From the NCBI GenBank assembly GCA_016839515.1, contig JAEOUE010000031.1:1-58446 (forward strand): a DNA stretch of 58,446 nucleotides, given 5' to 3'. The translations under genes were made by a program, and so were the position numbers. Source of the stretch: Candidatus Hodarchaeum mangrovi (GTDB lineage Archaea > Asgardarchaeota > Heimdallarchaeia > Hodarchaeales > Hodarchaeaceae). Shown piece after piece: positions 8,537 to 16,809 of this stretch (the stretch's first letter is position 1; the number at the start of each line of letters is the position of its first letter). The notes beneath the pieces were generated by a model. That model saw only the letters and a program-made list of their open reading frames with translations, did not search any database and had not been told where the DNA came from.

Positions 8537-9058
8537 TTGAATGATTACAAAAAAAAATATGTTCTAGATGCAACAGTATTTATTGGATATGATTTTCAAT
8601 TGCTACAAAAACTAGAAAACTCTCAATTCTATACCACTCCCAGTATTTTAAATGAATTAAAAGACTTTAAATCAAGAATGAACTTTAAAGTTTTACAAGA
8701 AACTAAAAAAATTATAATATCTCATCCAGATTATAAGGATTTGATATTAACACAAAAAAAAATTGAAAAAATTGATCCAAATACCTTATTATCTTCTTCA
8801 GACATTGAAATATTAGCTTTATCATGGAGGATTGGAGCAACTTTAATAACTAATGATTATAGATTACAAAATCTAGCTATTCTTCTAAACACTGCAATTG
8901 ATAATTTATCGGGTAAAAAAATTACAAAAACAGTGAAATGGTACTTAAAATGTAAAAATTGTGGACAAATAGAAAAAAATAATATTGATTCTTGTTCTAA
9001 TTGTAATGGAAAACTGAAAAAAATTAAGTATTATGTAGATGAAATTAAAAGTAAATAA
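8537..9058 (+). CDS. nob1: Nob1-like rRNA maturation endonuclease (PIN domain plus zinc ribbon)
   Basis: This 173-residue protein has a PIN nuclease domain followed by a zinc ribbon, the architecture of archaeal Nob1, which cuts the 3' end of 16S rRNA. Acidic PIN residues are visible in VLDATVFIG (Asp near 11), SSSDIEILAL and ITNDYRLQNLA. The ribbon uses CKNC and CSNC in the last 35 residues. The start is TTG 8537, immediately after the NAD kinase stop. Confidence 0.9.
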   Translation: MNDYKKKYVLDATVFIGYDFQLLQKLENSQFYTTPSILNELKDFKSRMNFKVLQETKKIIISHPDYKDLILTQKKIEKIDPNTLLSSSDIEILALSWRIGATLITNDYRLQNLAILLNTAIDNLSGKKITKTVKWYLKCKNCGQIEKNNIDSCSNCNGKLKKIKYYVDEIKSK

Positions 9059-9117
9059 CCATAAAAATTCAAACCAAAATAGAATGAAACGAGATTATTT
9101 TTCATGAGGACTGTTTT

Positions 9118-9318
9118 ATGCCTGAGGAATTGAAAACAAAGGAAGAATTTATGGCTACACTTGGTTTAGCCTCCATCTGTTACGTTAAAAGAGTTAAAAA
9201 CTCTGAAACTGTAAAATTAAAACTTCGTACAAAAAAAAGACTCTATACCTTTAAAACTTCTCCTAAAGAGGCAAATGAGATCGTCCAAAGTCTGAATATC
9301 CCAGTAGAAGAGCTATAA
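9118..9318 (+). CDS. rpl38e: Large-subunit ribosomal protein eL38 (L38e)
   Basis: This 66-residue protein aligns by eye over its length with eukaryotic L38e: an N-terminal EEF helix, a VKLKLRTKKRLYTFKT strand pair corresponding to the eukaryotic VKFKVRCSRYLYTL, then a helix and a QSLNIPVEEL ending corresponding to QSLPPGLAVKEL. L38e is patchy in archaea, occurring in TACK and Asgard lineages. It follows nob1 by 59 bases and may be cotranscribed with the upstream translation and ribosome-maturation genes. Confidence 0.82.
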   Translation: MPEELKTKEEFMATLGLASICYVKRVKNSETVKLKLRTKKRLYTFKTSPKEANEIVQSLNIPVEEL

Positions 9319-9378
9319 CTCGTACTTAAAACTATTGGGGCAATGACTAATGCGAAAGTCGAAAAATTAAGGGACCAT

Positions 9379-9657
9379 TTAGTCCTTGGAAGAATCTGTT
9401 GTGATTGTCTCGAGAAGAGATAAAACATTCCATATAGTTGTTCGTGCGAAAAGAGGACAGTTTGGATCTTGGCTGATTTCATCTAAGATGGAAATAGCAA
9501 GGTTTGCTCTGACTTCAGGGGGGTCATCATCTTGGCTATTCTTACCAATGATTGCCATGTAGGCTTCTTTAGCTGCACGTCTAATATTTTTAGGTACAGA
9601 GTGATCATTCGAGATTTGTTGTAAAAGCATTTTTGAATTTTCTATTTTATCTTCCAT
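9379..9657 (-). CDS. UPF0147 family protein
   Basis: This 92-residue helical protein matches the archaeal UPF0147 family: segments NDHSVPKNIRRAAKEA, DDPPEVRANLAISILDEIS and DPNCPLFARTTIW are typical. The family's function is unknown. The gene is convergent with eL38, whose stop lies 60 bases away, and it faces a long non-coding stretch upstream. Confidence 0.88.
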   Translation of the reverse strand: MEDKIENSKMLLQQISNDHSVPKNIRRAAKEAYMAIIGKNSQDDDPPEVRANLAISILDEISQDPNCPLFARTTIWNVLSLLETITTDSSKD

Positions 9658-10286
9658 TTTACTTCCACCACGCTTTATACTTCTCTGGAAAAGGTTAGAA
9701 CGTCTTTTATATCAGATTATTTGAGATTAAGGATTAAATTCTCGAATCAAGCTCTCTTTTTAGCACTTGAAAGATTTTTGTATAATTTAGATAAATCTTG
9801 CTCTTTGATTAAATTATAGTTTCTGAAAAGTCTATTTTGAAAAGCAGAGAGAATGAAAGAGCGTCTATTTTCTAATAAAATTATTTAATAATCAATAATT
9901 ACAATAGAAAACAGCATACAAAACAAAAATTAGGTTATATTTAAGAAATCCTTTTGTTGGGTTTAATTAAAAAATAAACTAAGTTGAATTAAATAGAATT
10001 TTATCGAAAATGATTTTATTCAGCCTTTTTGTAAGAAAATTTGAGACTCTTATCTAAAATTTAGGTGAAAAGAACAGCTTCCTTTATGATTATTATAAGG
10101 AGAACAAAAATTAATGCCATTCTTCAATTTATTTTCTTTATTAACTAATTATTTAATTAAAAGAAATACCCTAAATATCTTCTCTTATGATTATGGTAAA
10201 GGATTCGGATAGAAAATAGTATAAATACCGATAAGATGGGAGAACTAATTGAAGCTAAAACTCCTTAAAGGGTACAGTTTGGAGCA
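9658..10286. other. Non-coding gap between UPF0147 and the 10287 gene
   Basis: These 629 bases are AT-rich with stops in all frames at short intervals. The right end holds a strong TATA-like element at about 10221-10228 for the plus-strand gene at 10287. I see no tRNA, no inverted repeat of note and no GC-rich structured block. The left end should contain the promoter for the minus-strand UPF0147 gene. Confidence 0.6.
10221..10228 (+). promoter_or_regulatory. TATA-like box upstream of the 10287 gene
   Basis: The element ATAAATAC sits within an AGTATAAATACC context. Transcription would begin about 25 bases downstream near 10253, giving a short leader before the ATG at 10287. GGAG, three to four bases before that ATG, can serve as the ribosome site. 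Confidence 0.5.
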
Positions 10287-10760
10287 ATGGATCAATTGGA
10301 CATCGAAGATTTAGAAATCGACCTATATGTTATCTATGATCTAATCATTCGTGGAGCTGGACTAATTTGTTCTCATTGTGGAGCTAAGTTTTCTTTAGAA
10401 GACTTATATGAAGAAAAAATTGTACAAGGGGAAGAAGGATATCTGGGTCATGTCGATTGTTTGCTAAAATATGTTATGAAAAGCGAGCCAGTAATTTCAA
10501 CAGGTTTAGCTTTTGGACTAGTTTCGGAATCTCATGTCCGTACAGAACTCCTTGAAAAACCTCTGGAATCTGTAATCCTCGATATTAGTCGTGCCTGCTC
10601 ATTTAAAAAGCTCTCCCCATCAAATCGCACAGGAGAATGTTCTAAATACGTAGCTTCAGAAGCAATGCTTATTCAATCAAGGAATAACTTTAATTATGAG
10701 CTTCTATTAAACTATCTTGATGATATTATTCCTGATCCAATGTACTCTGATTTAAATTGA
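10287..10760 (+). CDS. Uncharacterised archaeal protein with a CxxC/HxxC metal site
   Basis: I do not recognise this 157-residue protein. It has a probable zinc site made by C28, C31, H55 and C58 (LICSHCGAKF then GHVDCL), reminiscent of small archaeal zinc proteins such as DUF2175, though I cannot assign it. The rest is acidic and helical, with no membrane segment. It is 7 bases upstream of the eL22-like gene and shares its promoter at 10221, so a role near the ribosome is possible but only inferred from position. Confidence 0.75.
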   Translation: MDQLDIEDLEIDLYVIYDLIIRGAGLICSHCGAKFSLEDLYEEKIVQGEEGYLGHVDCLLKYVMKSEPVISTGLAFGLVSESHVRTELLEKPLESVILDISRACSFKKLSPSNRTGECSKYVASEAMLIQSRNNFNYELLLNYLDDIIPDPMYSDLN

Positions 10761-10767
10761 AGGAGAA

Positions 10768-11010
10768 ATGAAAATGAAAATTGATTTATCTGATATCCCA
10801 GATTCTGATTTAATTGATGAAATAATTAAAACAATTAAAGATAAAGAAAATCTAAAACCAAAAAAAGAAGGAAAGACAATTGTTGTCAATAATCTTTCTT
10901 CCCGAAAAATAAAATTTTATGCAAAAAAAGTTCTTGGAAAAGCTGAATTACCTGGATTCTATCGTGTGGTTTCTGAAGGTGATCATTTCAAAGTATATTA
11001 TAGAGAATAA
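10768..11010 (+). CDS. rpl22e: Large-subunit ribosomal protein eL22 (L22e)-like
   Basis: This 80-residue protein resembles the core of eukaryotic L22e: a helix (IDEIIKTIKDKENLK), a TIVVNNLSSRKIKFYAKKVLG segment matching the [22 protein letters not shown] region, and the ending FYRVVSEGDHFKVYYRE matching LRVVANSKESYELRYF. It lacks the acidic C-terminal tail of the eukaryotic form. Among archaea, L22e is known from Asgard lineages, so this gene is a lineage marker. It follows the 10287 gene by 7 bases. The identification is by eye. Confidence 0.75.
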   Translation: MKMKIDLSDIPDSDLIDEIIKTIKDKENLKPKKEGKTIVVNNLSSRKIKFYAKKVLGKAELPGFYRVVSEGDHFKVYYRE

Positions 11011-11043
11011 TTATTTCTTTATTTATTCCTTTTTTAGAGGCTT

Positions 11044-12165
11044 ATGATGAAACTATCTGTTCATAATACATCTTGGGGGAGTAAGTACACAGGATCTTTA
11101 TCGAAAGGTTGTAAACAATGTATCTCTGGGCAAAAATTAGTCGTTCTTGTCTCAACAGAATGTTCTAGTAAATGTTTTTATTGCCCTTTAAGTTTAGAGA
11201 GGAAAGCTTCCCCTTTCGCTTTTGCTAATGAAAGGCCAATCACAGAAATTGATGATCTTATTATAGAAATGACAATAATGGATGCAAAAGGAGCAAGTAT
11301 GACTGGTGGAGATCCTTTAGAATCACATAGTTTTAATCAGACCCTTAATTTTTGTAAACTTCTTCGTTCAAAGTCGAAATCCTTTCATATCCATGTCTAT
11401 ACTAGGGGAAAAGAATTAGATGAATATAAGTTAACTGCTATTGCTCCTTATATTTCAGAAATTCGTTTTCATGTTAAAAACATTGAAAAAGACTTTAGGA
11501 GTATTGAATTGGCATTAAAAGCAAAATTAGATGTTGGGATTGAAGTACCAATAATCCCTACAAAAGGTATTAAATATTATCAAAAGTTGATTAAAAAGTT
11601 TGAAAAGCTTATTGAAGGAAAAAAATACTTCTATTTTATTAATTTCAATGAGTTGGAGGTAAGTGAAACTAATTATCGTAATTTATTGGCACATGGGTTA
11701 AAATGTGATCCCCACAATCAAGCTGCAGTAGCAGAAAGCTTTAAACTAGGGCATGAAATTGTGATATGGGCGAATTCAAATTCGAATGTTCCAGTTCATT
11801 TTTGTGCACTACGCACAAAAGATACAGTACAATTATCAAACCGTTTATATCGAATTGCCCAGTCTGTTCACCTTCCATCAGATGTAATAATTGAAAAAGG
11901 TATAGATAGAGGGTTATTAATCAGAGGGGTAATTGAATCCGAGTCTGATAATTTGAAAGAAATAAAAGAAACACTAATTACTGAATTTGAAGTTCCAGAG
12001 GAATGGGTACATTTAGATTCAAAAAAACATCGAATACTTACAAATGCAGGGGTATTAGAAGATCTCAAAGATGAATTACTAGTTTATTTCCCTAATTTAA
12101 AACTTGGAATAGCTGAAGAATATCCAACCTATGATCAACTTCAAACAACATATATCCCTTTATAA
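11044..12165 (+). CDS. Radical SAM protein, COG2108-like
   Basis: This 373-residue protein has the radical SAM cluster motif CSSKCFYC at C40, C44 and C47, preceded by a second cysteine pair in KGCKQC (C23, C26). The motif context TSWG...GCKQC...STECSSKCFYCPLS resembles the uncharacterised COG2108 family, which is distantly related to pyruvate-formate-lyase activases. The substrate is unknown. The ATG at 11044 or 11047 may be used. It faces another radical SAM gene that ends 13 bases away on the opposite strand. Confidence 0.82.
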   Translation: MMKLSVHNTSWGSKYTGSLSKGCKQCISGQKLVVLVSTECSSKCFYCPLSLERKASPFAFANERPITEIDDLIIEMTIMDAKGASMTGGDPLESHSFNQTLNFCKLLRSKSKSFHIHVYTRGKELDEYKLTAIAPYISEIRFHVKNIEKDFRSIELALKAKLDVGIEVPIIPTKGIKYYQKLIKKFEKLIEGKKYFYFINFNELEVSETNYRNLLAHGLKCDPHNQAAVAESFKLGHEIVIWANSNSNVPVHFCALRTKDTVQLSNRLYRIAQSVHLPSDVIIEKGIDRGLLIRGVIESESDNLKEIKETLITEFEVPEEWVHLDSKKHRILTNAGVLEDLKDELLVYFPNLKLGIAEEYPTYDQLQTTYIPL

Positions 12166-12177
12166 TAAAAAATGTAG

Positions 12178-13308
12178 CTAAGAGACTTCTCGCCATAAAA
12201 TACCCAATTTATCAGCATAGTTTCTAGCATCTTGCAATTCTTCTCCTTTAAGTCTCCGATTAAGATTTTGATAAGCACTATTTCTGTGAATTTTATGCTC
12301 AGGTCTCCACTGACCCATAATATTTACAAAAGCTTGCTCGGTCTTTTGTGAACACCAATCTAAGATTGGAAAAGTATCCTTTGCAACCCTTTCAGGCATA
12401 ACAAGGTGTCGAATTATCATTTCCTTAGTCCCAAAATCATAAGCTTGCTTGATATTACGTGTTGTAATTTCCCAATAGTTTTGGGCTTGAGTCATCTCAT
12501 AAGCAAATTGGTTTTCATAGAACTTAAGATCTGGTAACCAAAAATCCATGATATCAACTATCAAATCCATACCCTCAGGACTGAGATACATGTTTGAGTT
12601 CCATAATTGGATTACATTTTCTTTGAAAAACGTTAATGACTTTAAAATATTATGTATATTCGGGGTAGGTTCACCTCCTACCCAATTAATGTTTTTTGCA
12701 CCGTTCTTCGATAGATCTGCCATGATTTGGGATATAGATTGAGGATCAATGATTCTGCCTTCTTTCAATTTATTAATACTCCCCCATTCTTGAGAAATAG
12801 TCCAATTCTGACAGAAAATACACTTGAAAGTGCAACCTGTAAAGAAAATTGTTCCTGATGGAATCAAAGGGGGTTCTTCACCAATGTGTAAGAAAGCCGA
12901 GGTGATCACGCTTTCTGTAGATAAGCGACAAAACCCTCGCTGATTTTTTGTTCTATCTACACCGCAACTTCTTTCGCAAAAATGACAGTTATTTAATATA
13001 ATACTGGCAATGTATACTTTTAAATCTAAAAATGAAATTTGAGGAGTTGGGATTTCTTTAAATGATAATTTTCCGTCTTGAACCTGGTGATTTAGTTTAT
13101 TAAATGTTTTTCTGGTTTTCTTATGAATATCCCATAATTCTTGAATCGTAAAATTATTGAGTTTTTCTATACTAAGGGGGGTTTTCTTTGCAATCAAGTA
13201 ATGAGCTATTTTTTTTCCATTTTGGACATCAAGATAGTGTTCAAAACGTTTTTTTATTGCTGGATTTTGTAAGATCGAATCATTTCTGAAGCTAACAATT
13301 CTAAACAT
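12178..13308 (-). CDS. Radical SAM protein, PflX-like (COG1313)
   Basis: This 376-residue protein has the radical SAM motif CTFKCIFC at C159, C163 and C166. Upstream is a four-cysteine block, CHFCERSC...GFC (C108, C111, C115, C127), typical of COG1313 proteins annotated as putative pyruvate-formate-lyase activators. NWVGGEPTPN is the SAM-binding glycine region. Its biochemical role is not established for the family. It is convergent with the COG2108-like gene. Confidence 0.85.
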   Translation of the reverse strand: MFRIVSFRNDSILQNPAIKKRFEHYLDVQNGKKIAHYLIAKKTPLSIEKLNNFTIQELWDIHKKTRKTFNKLNHQVQDGKLSFKEIPTPQISFLDLKVYIASIILNNCHFCERSCGVDRTKNQRGFCRLSTESVITSAFLHIGEEPPLIPSGTIFFTGCTFKCIFCQNWTISQEWGSINKLKEGRIIDPQSISQIMADLSKNGAKNINWVGGEPTPNIHNILKSLTFFKENVIQLWNSNMYLSPEGMDLIVDIMDFWLPDLKFYENQFAYEMTQAQNYWEITTRNIKQAYDFGTKEMIIRHLVMPERVAKDTFPILDWCSQKTEQAFVNIMGQWRPEHKIHRNSAYQNLNRRLKGEELQDARNYADKLGILWREVS

Positions 13309-13597
13309 TATCCTATCCCAAACAATTCTAATTAATCTTAAAATTCATAATTTTATTTTATTTTTTTAATTTTTATTTCAGTTTTTCATCAAAAAGCCTC
13401 AGTTTTTATAATAAAATAATAAACTAAAATATTACCTTGATTATTGTACTTTAAGGTTTAAATACTCGAGCTCTTATAAATCCCATAGAGATCTACTAAA
13501 AAATCGGTTAAAGGGATTAAGAAAAAGACTTCAATCCTTAACTAAAATCCATCATATAGAAAAAAAAAACAGAATTTCAAGATAAAAGGTGTAATAT

Positions 13598-13822
13598 GTG
13601 GCAAGATGTCCTGAATGTAGTGGTGAAGCAAAATGGCAATCACCATTTTATGTATGTACGGTTTGTGGGTTAGCACTACGTCGTAGAGAATATGAACGTA
13701 TGCATCATCGCCAGAAGACAGCCTTATGGGAAGCTCAACTAGACGATCAGCAAGATGAGCATGAAAAAAAGCGAAAAAAACATAAGGAATACGAGGATTG
13801 GTTTCTAGGATCAAAAAAGTAA
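13598..13822 (+). CDS. Small zinc-ribbon protein
   Basis: This 74-residue protein starts with a GTG at 13598 and has two CxxC pairs (CPEC and CTVC) in the first 25 residues, forming a zinc ribbon. A highly charged helical tail (HEKKRKKHKEYEDW) follows. It looks like archaeal stand-alone zinc ribbons that bind nucleic acid or partner proteins; the function is unknown. It is not RpoP, whose ribbon and length differ. A TATA-like TTTAAATA lies at 13455-13462, which would give a long leader. Confidence 0.75.
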   Translation: MARCPECSGEAKWQSPFYVCTVCGLALRRREYERMHHRQKTALWEAQLDDQQDEHEKKRKKHKEYEDWFLGSKK

Positions 13823-13900
13823 CAACAACCAAAATGAGACGTAGAACAAAAATTTAATAAAAATAAACCCTATAAGACTATTTTAACTAAATCAATTTGA

Positions 13901-14004
13901 CGGGCCCTACGAGATTTGAACCCGCGACCTCTCTCGAGAAGATATGAATAACCAACTCTTTTGCTCCGGAGGCAAGCGCTCTGTCCATACTGAGCTAAGG
14001 GCCC
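13901..14004 (-). tRNA. tRNA-Arg (CCG) with a non-canonically placed intron
   Basis: On the minus strand the gene starts GGGCCCT at 14004 and closes with AGGGCCC plus discriminator G at 13901. The D arm GCTC/GAGC, the T arm GCGGG-TTCAAAT-CTCGT and the anticodon loop CTCCGGA are clear, giving anticodon CCG. The 104 bases exceed a mature 75-base tRNA by 29. The anticodon stem CTTGC needs GCAAG, and GCAA is followed by about 29 extra bases before G-AGGTC. The intron therefore seems to lie near position 42/43, not at 37/38. The exact splice sites are unresolved. Confidence 0.85.
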
Positions 14005-14036
14005 TTGTTATATATTTAAATAAGATCATTGAAGAA

Positions 14037-14141
14037 CGGACTCGAGGGGATTTGAACCCCCGAACCCTCTGCTTTCTCAACGAACTTTAGTAAATTTTCA
14101 TATAGGAGGCAGATGCTCTATCCATGCTGAGCTACGAGTCC
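14037..14141 (-). tRNA. tRNA-Arg (CCT) with canonical intron
   Basis: The gene reads GGACTCG at 14141 and ends CGAGTCC plus G at 14037. D stem GCTC/GAGC, anticodon stem TCTGC/GCAGA and T arm GGGGG-TTCAAAT-CCCCT are all formed. The anticodon is CCT. A 29-base intron (about 14074-14102) sits at the canonical 37/38 position, and its CTC/GAG pairing fits a bulge-helix-bulge splice site. It lies 32 bases upstream (in minus-strand sense) of tRNA-Arg(CCG), with an AT-rich TATA-like tract just before it. Confidence 0.92.
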
Positions 14142-14174
14142 AAATTTCGTAATATATATTATTTAGGAAAATGG

Positions 14175-14249
14175 CGGATCCGAGGGGATTTGAACCCCCG
14201 GCCTGCGACTTAGAAGGCCGCCGCTCTGTCCATGCTGAGCTACGGATCC
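14175..14249 (-). tRNA. tRNA-Arg (TCT)
   Basis: This is a complete, intron-free 75-base tRNA: acceptor GGATCCG/CGGATCC, D stem GCTC/GAGC, anticodon stem GCGGC/GTCGC with one G-U pair, loop CTTCTAA giving anticodon TCT, and T arm GGGGG-TTCAAAT-CCCCT. It is the first of three tRNA-Arg genes in a row on the minus strand. Confidence 0.95.
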
Positions 14250-14585
14250 TGAATTTATACTAAACTGTGTGAATCCCTGCTTTATTGCAAATTAATCATT
14301 TTCTATTAATGATTTTTAATTTTTGTTTTTTAATAAATTGGGTCATTACCCAGCTTTTTTCTAGGAATCAATATAGAATCTTTTTATTGTGTCTTCTTTC
14401 ATAATCATTAGAAAAATATATAGCTGGATTATGATAGCTATCAAACTTTGAACCAAGAATAGTTGATATTCTATTATTTTTTCTTAAATGCATCAATTTA
14501 AAATATTTAGATCATTGGAGAGAAGAATCAAATATGGAGCTTGATGAGTATCATATTGATGTCAAGCATTGGTAAAAATAACTAT
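14250..14585. other. Gap between tRNA-Arg(TCT) and lonB
   Basis: These 336 AT-rich bases hold the upstream region of the tRNA-Arg cluster (a TTTAGTATAAATT tract lies next to the tRNA) and the 3' flank of lonB. A small palindrome, GATAGCTATC, lies near 14430. No coding frame of interest is present. Confidence 0.55.
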
Positions 14586-16502
14586 TTAACTAGGAAATCC
14601 TGTGGGATTTGAAGATGATGGAATTGACGCTTGTTTATGAGGTTGTTGGTTCAATGCAGCAGCTAGGTCCTTTTGATTCCATCCAATCAAGGCAATTGCA
14701 AATACTTCGTCAATATTTTCTACAGAAGTAATTTTAATTTTATCTTTTATTTTATCATCTAAAACAAGATCAGCTTCGTTAACCTTTGGAATTATGACCT
14801 CAGAAATGCCTTCTAGAGCAGCACCTTCTACTTTTGCCGTTATTCCTCCAACGGGTAAAACCTCACCTCGTACCGATAGAGATCCTGTCATTGCTAAATC
14901 CTGACGAACAGGTAGATTTAATAAGTCACTCATAATCGCAGTAGCTATTGTGATGCTTGCACTGTCTCCTTCAATGCCCCCATATGTTCCTAAAAATTGT
15001 ATGTGAACATCCATTTTTGATATGTTCTGACCTGTGTATTTTTTAATTAATGCAGAAACATTCTGCACGGATTCACGTGCAATAACTCGCAATTGACCTG
15101 TAGCAATAGTTCTTCCACCTACACCTTGAGCTACTGTCACTTGTGCTTCAATTGGGGTAATATGACCTCCTCTAGCACCACCAGCAGGATCAGATGAAAC
15201 TGCAAGTCCATTTACCCTACCAACCTTTCCTCCACTCGTCTTGATAACTTGATACTCTTTTTTATGTTCTACTTGTTTATCAGCTAATTGGTTCTCTAAT
15301 GAACGGGCTAAATCACGTGCTGCATACACATGCCGAGGTTCAACAAAAGGAACACCTTCCTCTCTAGCAATATCTCCTGCAGCACGAATTAATCCACCCA
15401 AATCTCTTAAACGTAGAGATAAACGGTTTTTTCGCTCTGCTCGTTTTTTTGCTTCTAGAATAATAGCTAATACCGCACTTCGTGAGAAATGAGGAATTTT
15501 CCCATCTTTAACAATTTCTTGAGCCACAAAACGAACGAGTCTTCGACGGTTTTCCATAATATCAGGCATTGAGTGATTAACTGCAATTTCATATCCGTAA
15601 CCACGAATTCTTGAACGTAAAGCTGGATGCATCCTCCGAACGGTATCTATATTTCCAGAAGCGACAAGAACAAAATCACAGGGAACGGCTTCAGTTCTCA
15701 CCATAGCACCGCTAGATAGTTCAGATTGTCCTGTTATGGCTAGTTGTCTATCTTGCATTGCTGTAAGTAATTGTTGTTGTGTTTTCTGATTTAGAGTTGC
15801 TACTTCATCAATATAAAGAACTCCTTTATGAGATTTATGAATTAACCCAGCTTCTACACGATCATGAGCAGGAGTTCCCAAGCCTCCAGATTGAAAAGGA
15901 TCGTGTCTAACATCACCTAATAGAGCTCCAGCATGAGCACCAGTAGCATCATTAAATGGTGCGCTAGTACTTTCTGAATTATCAACCAATAATTTTGGTA
16001 CCAAATTTTCTCGTCTACTTCTAAATTGACCAATTACAAAAAATGCCACTAGGGCAACTAAAAATGCAAACAACAACTCTGTTGGAAACAAGAGAATCGC
16101 AATAATTATTATAAGAGCAGGAATTCCCAATAGGAGCATATTTCGTTGTTGGTCAGCTTTTCTTGCTAGTTGTTTATAATGGTCTACAATTTTTCTTCCC
16201 TCAAGAGCGGGAACTGTCATTATTCGAGGATTATGAGAGTCATTTTGATTTGGAAGGCACAATATATCTTCCAATTCCTCACGAGGTAATAATTCTGCCA
16301 GTGCTTGACCTAACATCGATTTTCCTGTCCCAGGATCCCCGATTAGTAAGACATTTCTTCTTTGGATTGCTGCTTTCTTAATAATTTCAACAGGTAGTTC
16401 TTGACCAATAACCTGATCGACTAACCTAGATGGGATGGGAATTTCTTGAGTTGTTTCGAAATCCATATCCACATCAATTGATTGTAGTTTTGTTACAGCC
16501 AT
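14586..16502 (-). CDS. lonB: Membrane-anchored Lon protease (LonB)
   Basis: This 638-residue ATP-dependent protease degrades damaged and regulatory proteins at the inner face of the membrane. Walker A GDPGTGKS is at 55-62. Two membrane segments (about 121-158) are inserted within the AAA domain, as in archaeal LonB. The C-terminal protease domain has catalytic Ser (EGDSAS, about 514) and Lys (ITAKVEGA, about 557), with the 43-residue spacing usual for archaeal Lon. It has its own upstream gap of ~300 bases and appears monocistronic. Confidence 0.97.
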   Translation of the reverse strand: MAVTKLQSIDVDMDFETTQEIPIPSRLVDQVIGQELPVEIIKKAAIQRRNVLLIGDPGTGKSMLGQALAELLPREELEDILCLPNQNDSHNPRIMTVPALEGRKIVDHYKQLARKADQQRNMLLLGIPALIIIIAILLFPTELLFAFLVALVAFFVIGQFRSRRENLVPKLLVDNSESTSAPFNDATGAHAGALLGDVRHDPFQSGGLGTPAHDRVEAGLIHKSHKGVLYIDEVATLNQKTQQQLLTAMQDRQLAITGQSELSSGAMVRTEAVPCDFVLVASGNIDTVRRMHPALRSRIRGYGYEIAVNHSMPDIMENRRRLVRFVAQEIVKDGKIPHFSRSAVLAIILEAKKRAERKNRLSLRLRDLGGLIRAAGDIAREEGVPFVEPRHVYAARDLARSLENQLADKQVEHKKEYQVIKTSGGKVGRVNGLAVSSDPAGGARGGHITPIEAQVTVAQGVGGRTIATGQLRVIARESVQNVSALIKKYTGQNISKMDVHIQFLGTYGGIEGDSASITIATAIMSDLLNLPVRQDLAMTGSLSVRGEVLPVGGITAKVEGAALEGISEVIIPKVNEADLVLDDKIKDKIKITSVENIDEVFAIALIGWNQKDLAAALNQQPHKQASIPSSSNPTGFPS

Positions 16503-16809
16503 TTATTCATTCCTGCATAATAGAAGATTGAAATTTGTTATTTTTCTTTTAAAAGGTTACTTGAATACTTTTAATCATCCATTAATCTGAATCTTATTGC
16601 ATATAATTCTTTAATGATGATATTCCATCAATTAAAATCAAACTCAGATTACCTTTAAATGACTAGCTTTTATGTAACTGAATAATGCAATATTTTAGAT
16701 ATTTACCTTCAAATAAAATTTTAGTTTTTCAAATCATCCCTTTACATTATTTCTTGTTAATGTTTCATTAACAGGAATTATAAATTTTCTCTAAATAACT
16801 GAAAGAAAA
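16503..16809. other. Gap between lonB and the Trm-G10-like gene
   Basis: These 307 AT-rich bases contain the lonB promoter region. A perfect inverted repeat of 8 bases (TGTTAATG/CATTAACA) with a 3-base loop sits at 16755-16773, 37 bases past the stop of the minus-strand methyltransferase gene. It could mark the 3' end of that transcript. Nothing else stands out. Confidence 0.5.
16755..16773 (-). terminator. Hairpin downstream of the Trm-G10-like gene
   Basis: TGTTAATG-TTT-CATTAACA is a perfect 8-base-pair stem with a tight loop, located 37 bases beyond the methyltransferase stop. No long T-run follows, so it may be a 3'-end stabilising structure or a protein-binding dyad instead of a terminator. 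Confidence 0.3.

Noticed and set aside
13598..13822. The small zinc-ribbon protein as the missing rpoP.
   Set aside because: RpoP is about 48 residues with a different ribbon spacing; this protein has a long charged helical tail.
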